A stretch of 64,000 bases of DNA from JAEUTH01 sp039931675 (GTDB lineage: Bacteria > Bacteroidota > Bacteroidia > AKYH767-A > OLB10). Below are positions 7,903 through 16,085 of this stretch, one piece after another (position 1 is the first letter of the stretch; every line of letters starts with the position of its first letter). The position numbers and the translations under genes are program-made. Below the pieces are notes generated by a model that made no database searches, was not told the origin of the DNA, and was given only the letters and a program-made list of their open reading frames with translations. Where the stretch lies: positions 5,607 through 69,606 of the forward strand of contig JBDTRM010000218.1 of NCBI GenBank assembly GCA_039931675.1, in the 5' to 3' direction.

Positions 7903-8739
7903 CTAACCTTGCGGGTTTTTTTCAACCCGCAAGGTTTGGCGAGCCACATCAGGAAAATCAGTAATCAATCCATCCACACCAAGATTTTTTAAATACAGCA
8001 TTTGTTCGCTATCATTTACCGTCCATGGAATAAGTTGCATATTTTTATTTTTGCAATCATGCACTAATTGTTCATCAACCAATTGTTGCATCGGGCTATA
8101 TACATCAGGCATAAAACCAAGTCGTTCAAGATTGTTTTCAAATCCATCATGATTATCAATCAACAAAATTAATTTCACATCAGCTTTTTTATCATGGAGA
8201 TATTGAAGCGTTCGCAGATCGAATGACTGAACAAATGATCTTTGATTAACATTCTTTTCAATCAATACATCATAAAGCAGTTGCGCAAAAATACCAGGCG
8301 TAGGATGAAAAATATTATCGCCTTGTTGTGTGGATTTTGTTTCGATGTTGTAATAAATTTTCGGGAGGTTGTTATCGCTTACAAATTTTTCAACTGCATC
8401 AATCATATCAGCAAGCAAAGGTTTGTATGCAGGAATTTTTTGTTGTTCAGGAAAACGCGGATGACCTCGCTTGCCGCAATCGTAAAGTTTTATTTCATCA
8501 TAATTCATTTCATATAAATTATGATTTTCTTTCACAGTATCAGTAAGCGGACTTCCATCAGGCAATGAACAAATATCAGGATTCATCCACGGTTCGTGGG
8601 ACACCACAACTTTTAAATCCTTAGAAATTACAACATCCAACTCTAAAGTAGCCACACCGATTTTTACAGCTTCAATAAAACCGCGGATGGTATTTTCAGG
8701 AAACAATCCGCGCGCGCCTCGGTGGCCTTGTATGTTCAT
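7903..8739 (-). CDS. Glycerophosphodiester phosphodiesterase (GDPD)
   Basis: 278 residues from the ATG at 8739, giving MNIQGHRGARGLFPENTI, the canonical GDPD N-terminus with the catalytic His of HRGARG and the Glu/Asn of ENT. A longer frame opens at 8916 but it runs through palindromic repeats and overlaps the zinc-ribbon gene, so the short start is preferred. ELDVVISKDLKVVVSHEPWM supplies the metal-binding E-x-D and catalytic His; YYNIETKS and VDGLITDFPD complete the TIM barrel. It hydrolyses glycerophosphodiesters to glycerol-3-phosphate and an alcohol. No signal peptide from this start. The last nine residues (LRVEKNPQG) come from a 13-base-arm palindromic repeat at 7905-7936. Confidence 0.92.
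   Translation of the reverse strand: MNIQGHRGARGLFPENTIRGFIEAVKIGVATLELDVVISKDLKVVVSHEPWMNPDICSLPDGSPLTDTVKENHNLYEMNYDEIKLYDCGKRGHPRFPEQQKIPAYKPLLADMIDAVEKFVSDNNLPKIYYNIETKSTQQGDNIFHPTPGIFAQLLYDVLIEKNVNQRSFVQSFDLRTLQYLHDKKADVKLILLIDNHDGFENNLERLGFMPDVYSPMQQLVDEQLVHDCKNKNMQLIPWTVNDSEQMLYLKNLGVDGLITDFPDVARQTLRVEKNPQG
7905..7936. repeat. AACCTTGCGGGTT palindrome forming the GDPD C-terminus
   Basis: Perfect 13-base arms AACCTTGCGGGTT (7905-7917) and AACCCGCAAGGTT (7924-7936) around TTTTTC. All of it is translated as the last residues of the GDPD, and the stop codon starts in the outer arm. The nearby repeat at 7845-7875 is a divergent relative. Confidence 0.85.
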
Positions 8740-8747
8740 GGGTGATG

Positions 8748-8825
8748 GGAAATAGGGAAATAGGGAAATGTAGAAATGACGGTGCGACTTTCGTCCCGAT
8801 TTTATCGGGAAACTTTCCGAAAGTT
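8748..8825. repeat. Repeat cluster upstream of GDPD: GGGAAAT tandem plus two palindromes
   Basis: Three copies of the word GGGAAATA (8748-8770), then TCCCGATTTTATCGGGA (8794-8810) directly followed by the palindrome AACTTTCCGAAAGTT (8811-8825). The last two types recur at 19821-19854, 22824-22841 and 58653-58669. Confidence 0.7.
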
Positions 8826-8902
8826 TACGCGATGATATTGCAAATGAAGAAATAGTAATTACTAAAATGAAATTTGACCTTGAAAATTTTAAACCAACCA
8901 AT

Positions 8903-9103
8903 TCAATGCTCTGCATTCACATTCGGATGCAAACCTTTTCCGAATTTTAATTCATGGTTGCGCGAAACCCTGCCTTCCCAATAACAATAAAAACATTTGT
9001 AGCGTTTTATGGCAAGTATGCCAAGTGTGACTGCATCAAAAAGCCTGTCGCTTGTTTTGCGTTTAATGCGGAAAGTATAGTTATTACAGCGGGGACATTG
9101 CAT
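8903..9103 (-). CDS. Small zinc-ribbon protein
   Basis: 66 residues from ATG at 9103. MQCPRCNNYTFRIK and YKCFYCYWEG give two Cys-x2-Cys knuckles about 30 residues apart, a zinc ribbon. The rest is basic (KRKTSDRLFDA). Small proteins of this shape with unknown function are common in Bacteroidota. Its stop lies well upstream of the preferred GDPD start, so the two genes do not overlap. No partner or function can be assigned. Confidence 0.7.
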   Translation of the reverse strand: MQCPRCNNYTFRIKRKTSDRLFDAVTLGILAIKRYKCFYCYWEGRVSRNHELKFGKGLHPNVNAEH

Positions 9104-9222
9104 GATTTTATTTTGGCGTAAAATAAAATATCATGTGTTGAGAAAATATTAATGTTGGGTTATGGTGTGGTTAATAATAAACTTGGTTTTGATGTGTGAG
9201 GAACTGTTAACTTCTGAACCAT

Positions 9223-9250
9223 AACTAAAAACCAAAAACTAAAAACCGAA
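9223..9250. repeat. AACTAAAAACC word repeat abutting the yifB stop codon
   Basis: AACTAAAAACCAAAAACTAAAAACC is built from an A4-5CC / ACTA word with roughly 7-base spacing and ends directly at the yifB TAA (9251-9253, minus strand). Another case of a word repeat placed exactly at a gene end. Confidence 0.6.
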
Positions 9251-10789
9251 TTACCCTGCCCATCCGTCTCTGTCCAGGCTCCTGTATTGAATCGCTTCGG
9301 CAAGATGTTCTGTTTTGATGTTTTCACTTCCTGCTAAGTCGGCAATTGTGCGTGCAACTTTTAATATACGATCATAAGCGCGTGCTGATAATCCTAAACG
9401 ATCCATTGCAGTTTTTAAAAGTTGCATGCCGTCATCAGTTAGTTTGCAAATCGTTCGAAGTTGTTTGGTATTCATCTGCGCATTACAAAAAATATTTTCA
9501 GAATCTTTAAATCGTTCCGTTTGTATATCTCGCGCCACAACAACGCGGTCGCGAATTGTATCACTTTTTTCACTCAATCTTTCTTTGGTTAATTCGCTGA
9601 AAGGAACGGGTGTAACTTCCACATGCAAATCAATGCGATCTAAAAGCGGGCCTGAAATTTTGTTGAGATATTTTTGTACTACACCGGGTGCACATACACA
9701 TTCTTTATCAGGATGATTGTAATAACCGCATGGGCAAGGATTCATAGAAGCCACCAGCATAAAACTTGCAGGATACTCAACAGCAAACTTAGCGCGTGAA
9801 ATAGTTACTTTTCGTTCTTCCAAAGGCTGTCGCATCACTTCAAGTACGGTACGTTTAAATTCAGGCAACTCATCTAAAAACAAAACACCATTATGTGCTA
9901 ATGAAATTTCTCCCGGCTGCGGAATGCCGCCACCACCCACTAATGCAACATCACTTATGGTATGATGCGGTGAACGAAAAGGTCGCACAGAAATCAGCGA
10001 TGCTTCTTTTTGCATCTTACCTGCAACACTGTGAATTTTTGTAGTCTCTAACGCTTCATGTAAACTCAAAGGTGGAAGTATAGTAGGCAATCGCTTTGCA
10101 AGCATAGTTTTACCGGCTCCGGGCGGGCCAATTAAAATTACATTGTGCCCGCCTGCTGCTGCAATTTCTAATGCACGTTTAATATTCTCCTGCCCTTTTA
10201 CATCACTGAAATCAAATTCGCTTTGTGTTTGCTTGTTATAAAATTCTTCACGCGTGTTTACAATGGTGCGTTCCAACTTCAAATCACCTGTAAAAAAATC
10301 AATCACTTCGCGCAAATTTTCCACGCCATAAACTTCAAGGTCTCCAACTATTGCAGCTTCTCGTGCATTTTGTTTGGGGAGTATAAAACCTTTGAAACCT
10401 TCTTTGCGCGCTTGTATGGCAATCGGCAATGCTCCCTTGATCGGTTGTACTCCGCCATCCAAACTCAACTCACCCATGATGATGTACTTGTCAATATCTT
10501 CATAGATCATTTGCTCCGATGCCGTAAGTATGCCCATTGCAATAGTGAGATCATAAGCCGAACCTTCTTTACGAATATCGGCAGGCGCCATATTCACCAC
10601 AATTTTTTTTCCGGGCATTTTAAACCCAATATTTTTTAACGCAGCTTCTATACGTTGTTGAGCTTCGCGCACAGCAATATCAGCCAACCCCACCATAAAA
10701 AATTTTATCCCATCACTCACATTGGTTTCAACGGTGATGGTGGTGGCATTAACTCCATAAACTGCACTGCCAAAAGTTTTTACAAGCAT
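9251..10789 (-). CDS. YifB/ComM family Mg-chelatase-like AAA+ ATPase
   Basis: 512 residues from ATG at 10789 (MLVKTFGSAVYGVNA, the standard YifB start); an upstream non-ATG extension to 10834 crosses a repeat and is rejected. An N-terminal ChlI-like/Lon-S5-like domain (GLADIAVREAQQRIEAAL, NMAPADIRKEGSAYDLTIA) precedes the AAA+ domain with Walker A GPPGAGKTMLAKRLP, Walker B GVLFLDELPEF and sensor-type MNPCPCGYY with HPDKECVC. A C-terminal Mg-chelatase domain (RTIADLAGSE) ends the protein. ComM helicases promote branch migration during natural transformation; in Bacteroidota the role is less established. Confidence 0.95.
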   Translation of the reverse strand: MLVKTFGSAVYGVNATTITVETNVSDGIKFFMVGLADIAVREAQQRIEAALKNIGFKMPGKKIVVNMAPADIRKEGSAYDLTIAMGILTASEQMIYEDIDKYIIMGELSLDGGVQPIKGALPIAIQARKEGFKGFILPKQNAREAAIVGDLEVYGVENLREVIDFFTGDLKLERTIVNTREEFYNKQTQSEFDFSDVKGQENIKRALEIAAAGGHNVILIGPPGAGKTMLAKRLPTILPPLSLHEALETTKIHSVAGKMQKEASLISVRPFRSPHHTISDVALVGGGGIPQPGEISLAHNGVLFLDELPEFKRTVLEVMRQPLEERKVTISRAKFAVEYPASFMLVASMNPCPCGYYNHPDKECVCAPGVVQKYLNKISGPLLDRIDLHVEVTPVPFSELTKERLSEKSDTIRDRVVVARDIQTERFKDSENIFCNAQMNTKQLRTICKLTDDGMQLLKTAMDRLGLSARAYDRILKVARTIADLAGSENIKTEHLAEAIQYRSLDRDGWAG

Positions 10790-10798
10790 TTTTTGTGT

Positions 10799-10817
10799 TG
10801 GACAGATTAGCAATCTG
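10799..10817. repeat. CAGATTAGCAATCTG word repeat upstream of yifB
   Basis: The palindromic-like string CAGATTAGCAATCTG (10803-10817) lies 14 bases upstream of the yifB start. The same 15 bases occur at 41087-41101 upstream of the hybrid kinase gene. A dispersed repeat or an operator are both possible. Confidence 0.5.
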
Positions 10818-10921
10818 GCCGAATTGCATAGCAATTCAATTTTTAAATTGTCTTTAGTTTATTAGTTCACATTTTTTAGAATGTGTCTTTTTAGAAATTC
10901 GAAAGTAATTAAAGCTTCTTT

Positions 10922-11494
10922 CTACAATGATAAATTTTCTTCAATATAATTAATCAGACAATGTATCACTTTAATATGGATTTCTTGTGCGCGGTCAGCA
11001 TAAGTTGAATGTGGTGCGCGAATTTCTATATCACATAAATCTTTCATAACGCCACCATCTTTACCTGTAAGACCTATAACTTTTAAGCCTTTGAGTTTTG
11101 CAGCTTTAATTCCTTCAATCACATTTTTTGATGTGCCGCTTGTGCTTATTGCAAGTAATACATCACCGCTGTTGCCTAATGCCTCAATATATCTTGAAAA
11201 TATTTTTTCATAACCATAATCGTTTCCAACACATGAAATATGCGATGGGTCGGAAATTGATAATGCAGGAATTGCTTTTCTGTCATTACGAAATCGTCCG
11301 CTTAACTCTTCTGCAAAGTGCATGGCATCGCACATAGAACCCCCATTGCCACAGGAGATAATTTTTTTTTCGTTTTGAATTGCAGCAACCATCAGCTTTC
11401 CGGCTGCTTCTATTTTGATGAAATTATTTTCATCACCAATAAAATCATTCAGTGTTTTTTGTGCTTCAAGAAAATTTTGTTTGATAGAATTCAT
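10922..11494 (-). CDS. gmhA: D-sedoheptulose-7-phosphate isomerase GmhA
   Basis: 190 residues, one SIS domain. ISCGNGGSMCDAMHFAEEL (with the CGNGGS phosphate-binding loop and the metal/substrate His-Glu), SGRFRNDR, DPSHISCVGNDYGYE, ISTSGTSKNVIEG (second phosphate loop) and DRAQEIHIKVIHCLIN all match GmhA. It converts sedoheptulose-7-phosphate to D-glycero-D-manno-heptose-7-phosphate, the first step toward ADP-heptose for lipopolysaccharide core. The other heptose genes are not in the window. It is followed by yifB on the same strand about 130 bases away. Confidence 0.94.
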   Translation of the reverse strand: MNSIKQNFLEAQKTLNDFIGDENNFIKIEAAGKLMVAAIQNEKKIISCGNGGSMCDAMHFAEELSGRFRNDRKAIPALSISDPSHISCVGNDYGYEKIFSRYIEALGNSGDVLLAISTSGTSKNVIEGIKAAKLKGLKVIGLTGKDGGVMKDLCDIEIRAPHSTYADRAQEIHIKVIHCLINYIEENLSL

Positions 11495-11628
11495 ATTAAG
11501 TGATTGATGAACGAAAGTATAAATTAGAATGTAATAGCAAGCCGCATTTTAAAATTTTTAATCATTCGTGAATATTGAAATTTGTTTTGCATGAACTATT
11601 GCTTTAAATTAGAGGAAAATAAAACGAT

Positions 11629-11856
11629 ATGAGAACGATAAATATAAATATCAGCGACAACGAGTTTGATAAATATGGCTTTAAAACAAATGAAATTAAT
11701 TTTTCGGATTTTCTGGATAAAATCAGGAACGAAGTTGCACGCGAGGCGCTGAGAAAATGCCAGGAAATAGCTGAAAGAGAAGGATTGTCTGAAATGTCAA
11801 TGGATGAAATCAATGCAGAGATAAAAAAAGTAAGGGATGCAAAGAATCGTAATTGA
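11629..11856 (+). CDS. Probable antitoxin of a PIN-domain toxin pair
   Basis: 75 residues, charged and helical (FSDFLDKIRNEVAREAL, MSMDEINAEIKKVRD). Its 3' end overlaps the start of the PIN toxin gene by 20 bases, the classic antitoxin-first layout. The C-terminal SMDEINAEIKKVR segment resembles the toxin-wrapping tails found on PIN (COG1569) antitoxins. No ribbon-helix-helix can be claimed with certainty, although the N-terminal MRTININISD strand would fit. Role is inferred mainly from gene position. Confidence 0.72.
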   Translation: MRTININISDNEFDKYGFKTNEINFSDFLDKIRNEVAREALRKCQEIAEREGLSEMSMDEINAEIKKVRDAKNRN

Positions 11857-12256
11857 CACTAATATTGTTGTGTCTTCTTTATTGAGTCAAAAGGGTATTC
11901 CTGCTAAAATTATCAATGATTTGGTTCTTTTTGAAAAAGTAATCATTTGTGTTTCGAAAGAAGTATTGGATGAATATGAAGAAGTATTAAGCAGGGATAA
12001 ATTCAAAGCAAAAATTGATTTTTCAGTAAATGCTGAAATTTTGATTGACCGGATTAAGCAATTGAGTGAAAAACATAACCCTCAATTAATGTTTGATTTA
12101 ATCTCTGATAAAGATGATAACATGTTTTTAGATTTAGCTTTTCAATGTAAAGCAGACTTTATAATAACCGGGAATACAAATGATTTTACTTTTTCAAAAT
12201 TCTTAAAAACTAAAATTGTAACACCGGCAATTTATTGGGATAATTTCAAACCGTAA
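11837..12256 (+). CDS. PIN-domain toxin (COG1569 type)
   Basis: 139 residues. The N-terminus RIVIDTNIVVSSLL carries the first catalytic Asp (DTN), LDEYEEVL gives the conserved Glu, and ISDKDDNMFLDLAFQCKADFIITGNTNDF holds the remaining Asp residues of a PIN nuclease active site. PIN toxins cut RNA and are held in check by the adjacent antitoxin. The ATG at 11837 lies inside the antitoxin gene, so the two are translationally coupled. All metal-binding acids appear intact, so the toxin may be active. Confidence 0.9.
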   Translation: MQRIVIDTNIVVSSLLSQKGIPAKIINDLVLFEKVIICVSKEVLDEYEEVLSRDKFKAKIDFSVNAEILIDRIKQLSEKHNPQLMFDLISDKDDNMFLDLAFQCKADFIITGNTNDFTFSKFLKTKIVTPAIYWDNFKP

Positions 12257-12332
12257 TAAATATTTAAATGAATAGTAGTCGTAAATTAATTGAAGTTTTC
12301 TTTTAGCGTTAGCAGAAAAGATGATTTTCATA

Positions 12333-12635
12333 TCACCACTTTTTTATCTCTTTTTTTAATTCTTCAATGGTGATGATTCGGCCGTTTTCAAAATCATCTT
12401 CCGATTGTTTCAACTCAGAAACCAACTCTTCGTATGTCATTTTCTTTGTTGGATTAAATTCAGGAGAAAAAGTTTTCTTTCTAAAGAAATCAATTTGAGA
12501 AAGGGTACGCTCATCATTTAAAGCGGTAATCCATTCTATGAGACTAAGTTTTTTTGCTTCTATATTCATGTTGAATTTTTTTTCAAAATTAAAAGTAGGT
12601 ATTAAATGCAAATCGCGCAAATAGCTTTCATCCAC
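12333..12635 (-). CDS. Small antitoxin-like protein of unknown function
   Basis: 100 residues from a GTG at 12635 that overlaps the end of the protease gene, or 78 residues from ATG at 12569 (MNIEAKKLSLIEWITALNDE). The ATG start gives the N-terminus usual for small Bacteroidota addiction-module-like proteins that begin with an 'E-x-KKLxLIEWI' helix; the C-terminal half (YEELVSELKQSEDDFENGR, IITIEELKKEI) also fits antitoxins paired with RelE/ParE toxins. No toxin gene is adjacent. Treat the function as unknown. Confidence 0.6.
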   Translation of the reverse strand: MDESYLRDLHLIPTFNFEKKFNMNIEAKKLSLIEWITALNDERTLSQIDFFRKKTFSPEFNPTKKMTYEELVSELKQSEDDFENGRIITIEELKKEIKKW

Positions 12636-13065
12636 TTTTCCTATAACTCAAAACCAATTCACTTTTCTTATAATCAATCACAGCACCAAAAGCATTTAAA
12701 ATATCACCACCTAAAACACCTTGAATCTTTATTTTTCCGATTCTTTCATACTGTGCATTTACATGTTGCAAATCGAGCAATACAAAATAGCTATCATGCA
12801 CAATTACATTACCAATATGAAATTTTTCAACTTTCAATAAATGGCTTTGCAACTGTTCACCGCCTACACCGGTTGATGAAGCATCATCTAAACGCTTAGC
12901 TTTGTTTTTTGAAATAGCACTTGCAATGTGATAATCTAAAACAGTTTGCGAAGCACCGGTATCGAGTACAAGTAGTGCAGGTTTACTGTTCAACTTTACC
13001 TTAACAAGTAAATGAAAACCTGTTTGGTCTATCTTAATTTTTCTCAATTTGATTTTTGACTTCAT
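12628..13065 (-). CDS. Retropepsin-like aspartic protease
   Basis: 145 residues from ATG at 13065 (a TTG at 13080 could add five). LLVLDTGASQTVLD contains the D-T-G-A active-site motif of clan AA single-domain proteases, which work as homodimers; IQGVLGGDILNAFGAVIDYK is the second conserved hydrophobic-Gly element. No signal peptide or membrane segment is seen, so it should be cytosolic. Its stop codon overlaps the GTG start of the next small gene, which may therefore be co-transcribed. Substrate unknown. Confidence 0.8.
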   Translation of the reverse strand: MKSKIKLRKIKIDQTGFHLLVKVKLNSKPALLVLDTGASQTVLDYHIASAISKNKAKRLDDASSTGVGGEQLQSHLLKVEKFHIGNVIVHDSYFVLLDLQHVNAQYERIGKIKIQGVLGGDILNAFGAVIDYKKSELVLSYRKSG

Positions 13066-13183
13066 AAATAATATTTTCAATTATTTCGATAACGAAAGTG
13101 TAACATTATACTTTATTCATTACATCATAATTATTCTCTTATGACGTTTCTTACATTGCGCAAATTAAATCTAATAACTATCA

Positions 13184-13909
13184 GTGAAGCAAACACTTTC
13201 CATTTTAATTCTTTTAATATTTTTTTTTAAGCCTTACAATACTGCCGCACAAGCAACCCAGCCGCGAATAAATATAACCGGTGTGGTTTATGACCGTGAA
13301 AGTAATATGATTCTGAATAACCTCATGATCATCAATAAAACCACTCAGCAAGGTTTTTTTGCCGGTGCAACGGGCAGTTTTACAATTTCACTATATAAAA
13401 ATGACACATTAATAATAGGTGCTTCAGGTTTTCAAAACAAAAAAATTTGTTTTAAGGACTCTGCTGATAAACCTGATTTTTTTGTCCGTATTTACATGGA
13501 ACGTTTAAATGTGCAGTTAAAAGAAGTTGTAATTATTGCCCCGCGTGATTTGGATGCAATACAACAGGATATTGAAAAGCTGGGCTATCGTAAAGAAGAT
13601 TATATGTTGAGCGGAGTAGATGCTGTTAGCAGCCCGATTACTTTTTTATATCAGCAATTCAGCAGGCGTGAACGCGCCAAACGACATGTTGCTGAAATGC
13701 GAAACGAAGACCGCAAGCGTGAATTGCTTAAAGAGTTACTTGCAAAATATGTAGCTAATGATGTAATAGATTTAAGCGACCAGGATTTTGATGACTTTAT
13801 TGATTACTGCAATGTATCAGATGAGTTTTTAAAATATTCATCGCAATATGAATTCATCATTTACATAAAACACAAGTATGAGTTTTATAGGGTGCTTCGC
13901 GCGAAGTAA
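13184..13909 (+). CDS. Exported carboxypeptidase-regulatory-like domain protein
   Basis: 241 residues from a GTG at 13184; this start is kept because it gives a clean signal peptide (MKQTLSILILLIFFFKPYNTAAQ). Residues 28-100 fit a CarboxypepD_reg-like beta-sandwich (INITGVVYDRESNMILNNLM ... DTLIIGASGFQNKKI), the domain found at the N-terminus of TonB-dependent receptors. Residues 100-241 are helical and charged without a known domain. It likely sits in the periplasm or outer membrane. The coding end contains the palindrome CTTCGCGCGAAG right before the stop. Confidence 0.75.
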   Translation: MKQTLSILILLIFFFKPYNTAAQATQPRINITGVVYDRESNMILNNLMIINKTTQQGFFAGATGSFTISLYKNDTLIIGASGFQNKKICFKDSADKPDFFVRIYMERLNVQLKEVVIIAPRDLDAIQQDIEKLGYRKEDYMLSGVDAVSSPITFLYQQFSRRERAKRHVAEMRNEDRKRELLKELLAKYVANDVIDLSDQDFDDFIDYCNVSDEFLKYSSQYEFIIYIKHKYEFYRVLRAK

Positions 13910-13922
13910 CTTTTTCCATTCG

Positions 13923-14423
13923 TCAGGACTTAACCTTAAAACTCCAGGTGAGAAAAAACTTTGCAACCAATTCGTCTTGTGCGTTTTTCCCAACACTTTC
14001 GCACATAATGGTTACTGCTTTGCCTGTAGTAATTGTTTGTTCAATGGCCTTAAATATTTTTTCTCCGTCAGCACAAGTAAAATAAGTTATTGAAGTTGCT
14101 TTTTTAAAATACTCTGCTTCTAATTTTACAACAAGCATCGAAACTTTTTTTGTTGCGGCTTGAATAGCTATTAGTGGAAAAATTCCTGTACTCAATTCTG
14201 CTGCCATAGCAAGACATGCAAAGTAAGTGGACTTAAAAGGGTTTTGTGTGAGCCTTTTAAAAGGCACAGTGGTTATAGATTTTGAAAGATCAATGTGAAT
14301 CAGTTTAACTCCGCACCAAAATGCAACAGGCAATTTCACCCACAAAAAAAACCGGAAGAGAAATCTATTTTCAATTCTTTTTATGAAAGCTTTTGCTTTA
14401 AATAAATCTATTGCTTCAGTCAT
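13923..14423 (-). CDS. DUF4442 hotdog-fold protein (thioesterase-like)
   Basis: 166 residues. The sequence matches DUF4442: an N-terminal basic helix followed by VPFKRLTQNPFKSTYFACLAMAAELSTG, and KATSITYFTCADG and MCESVGKNAQDELVAKFFLTWSFKVK as the hotdog beta strands. The hotdog fold suggests an acyl-CoA or acyl-ACP thioesterase, but no catalytic residue can be named safely. It converges on the 13184 gene with only 13 bases between the stops. Confidence 0.8.
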   Translation of the reverse strand: MTEAIDLFKAKAFIKRIENRFLFRFFLWVKLPVAFWCGVKLIHIDLSKSITTVPFKRLTQNPFKSTYFACLAMAAELSTGIFPLIAIQAATKKVSMLVVKLEAEYFKKATSITYFTCADGEKIFKAIEQTITTGKAVTIMCESVGKNAQDELVAKFFLTWSFKVKS

Positions 14424-14447
14424 GTTGTGTATTCAAAATTATGATTT

Positions 14448-15932
14448 TCAAAATAAAAATATTTGTCCGCTATCATTATACAAAGGTTTTGCATAAGAGC
14501 GTGTAAAGTTTTTCTTCCATCGCATATCATTTACCTGGTCCTGTTGGGGCAAATAAAATATTGGAATATTTTGTTGCTGATATTTTTTCAAGTCTTCTTC
14601 TGTGAGAAAATAAAAATAATTCACTTGTGGGTTTTTGTCTTTTTCACCAAGCACTTCTATTTCATTGATGAACCAGCCTGCAATTATCACTGTTGGTTTT
14701 TGAAATGCTTTTGCTTTAGCGATTACATTTTCAACAAAATTCATTTTTTGTTTTCTCTTTGAGTAGTCAGCCAATATTGGTCCTTTCAACAAATCAATTG
14801 AAAGAGTTTGCGAAGCCATTTTTAATTTTAATGATATTGGTGATGATGATGCTCCGTGAAAATCATCTTCGAGATTTATTCCCAGAAAGAATGAAGATGC
14901 AATCATGCCGATAGCCAATACAACACTGTATTTTTCATTGGAATAAAATTCTATAAGCATAATTAAAAAAGGAAGCGCTGCAATTAGATAGGCAGACTTA
15001 TGGGGTTGCCAGGTAAAAATCAAAACATAAATAATAAATGCACAGTAAGTGAAAGAAATGAATTTTGAAATCTGTAATTTAGGATAGGCTTTAATAAAAT
15101 ATTTTTTGTTGAATCGGTTTCGCAGTCGTTTTTTATCAATGAAGGTTTTCACAATAATGGTTGCAAGCACTACACAACCTATTATCCCAAACACACCAAC
15201 ACTTGCTTTGAAAACTGATTTTAAAAATTCAGGTCTCCCTAAAATGTACGGAGCAAAATAAACATCAGCGTCATAATTTTTTATGGTCTGAAAAAAACAT
15301 AAAAGTGTAACTGATAAAGTCGTTCCTGAAAGAACAATAAATTGATACCATGTTTCTCTCTTCGTTAAATCGAAAAACAAAATAAGTAATGGCAGAATAA
15401 AAACTGCTGATGTAAAACGAGTGCCTATTGCCAATCCTAAAGCAATGCCTGCAAGGAAAAAATGAAACCGGGCTTTGTCAATATTTTTAGACGCCCTGCT
15501 TCTTAAAACAAAGTAAAGGCATACCATCATAAAACTGAATCCCCACATAAAGTCCATCGTATCCGTACATTTAATATAGACCACAGGTATGAATGCAAGT
15601 GCAAGTGTTGACCAGAAATATTTACGGAATCCTAATTGTTTTATTACTGCAGCAAAAAATAAAAGACCAATGCTGCTGATAAAAGCAGTTAAGAAATTAA
15701 AAACGAAATAACTTTTTCCCCATAATGCGAGATAGCAAAACTCTAAAACAGGATGCCCTGGAAAACGGGAAACTTCAAAAAGACCTGTTTCATGAATTCT
15801 TCTCAGCGCATTCATCATTCCCCACGAATCTTCTTCAACACCATAACCCGCAGAGAGAAATGGAAGGCGCGATATTAAAATCAAAACAAACAGTAATAAA
15901 AATTGAAAAATGTTTTGATGTCTTTTTTGCAT
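14448..15932 (-). CDS. Polytopic membrane glycosyltransferase (GT39/ArnT-like)
   Basis: 494 residues with about eleven hydrophobic segments (for example FLLLFVLILISRLPFL and the helices at residues 85-105 and 160-190). After the first helix the loop YGVEEDSWGMMNALR provides the acidic D/E cluster typical of GT-C enzymes such as ArnT and PMT, and RFPGHPVLEFCYLAL follows. These enzymes transfer sugars from a polyprenyl-phosphate donor outside the inner membrane. The C-terminal 100 residues form a soluble domain. Acceptor unknown. The gene precedes the DUF4442 gene by 24 bases on the same strand. Confidence 0.78.
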   Translation of the reverse strand: MQKRHQNIFQFLLLFVLILISRLPFLSAGYGVEEDSWGMMNALRRIHETGLFEVSRFPGHPVLEFCYLALWGKSYFVFNFLTAFISSIGLLFFAAVIKQLGFRKYFWSTLALAFIPVVYIKCTDTMDFMWGFSFMMVCLYFVLRSRASKNIDKARFHFFLAGIALGLAIGTRFTSAVFILPLLILFFDLTKRETWYQFIVLSGTTLSVTLLCFFQTIKNYDADVYFAPYILGRPEFLKSVFKASVGVFGIIGCVVLATIIVKTFIDKKRLRNRFNKKYFIKAYPKLQISKFISFTYCAFIIYVLIFTWQPHKSAYLIAALPFLIMLIEFYSNEKYSVVLAIGMIASSFFLGINLEDDFHGASSSPISLKLKMASQTLSIDLLKGPILADYSKRKQKMNFVENVIAKAKAFQKPTVIIAGWFINEIEVLGEKDKNPQVNYFYFLTEEDLKKYQQQNIPIFYLPQQDQVNDMRWKKNFTRSYAKPLYNDSGQIFLF

Positions 15933-16077
15933 ATTAATTCATGGGTAAAATAAATGTTTGACAGTATTGATTTTTAGAATGTTTTAGGTTTTGCTTGTTA
16001 ACCTCATATTTTTTCAACCTTTATAGAGCTATGTCCGGAACTTCAAAAACCTTATCATTCAACTAAAAATAAGACCG

Positions 16078-16085
16078 TATGTTTG
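16078..16085 (+). promoter_or_regulatory. TAnnTTTG promoter-like box
   Basis: TATGTTTG matches the -7 element of Bacteroidota sigma-A promoters exactly. No good -33 TTTG is visible at the usual spacing, so support is partial. Confidence 0.35.

Noticed and set aside
7845..7936. CRISPR-like repeats near the GDPD gene
   Set aside because: The units are palindromes of different sequence with no regular spacing or spacers and no cas genes nearby.
8740..8916. N-terminal extension of the GDPD gene
   Set aside because: It passes through GGGAAAT tandem repeats and two palindromes, overlaps the zinc-ribbon gene, and the family N-terminus (HRGARG) starts right after the internal ATG at 8739.
10790..10834. 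Upstream start for yifB
   Set aside because: Non-ATG start within the CAGATTAGCAATCTG repeat; the family begins MLVKTFGSAV at 10789.
12333..12635. Toxin partner for the small antitoxin-like protein
   Set aside because: No RelE/ParE/HigB-like frame lies within 500 bases on either side; the PIN toxin already has its own antitoxin.
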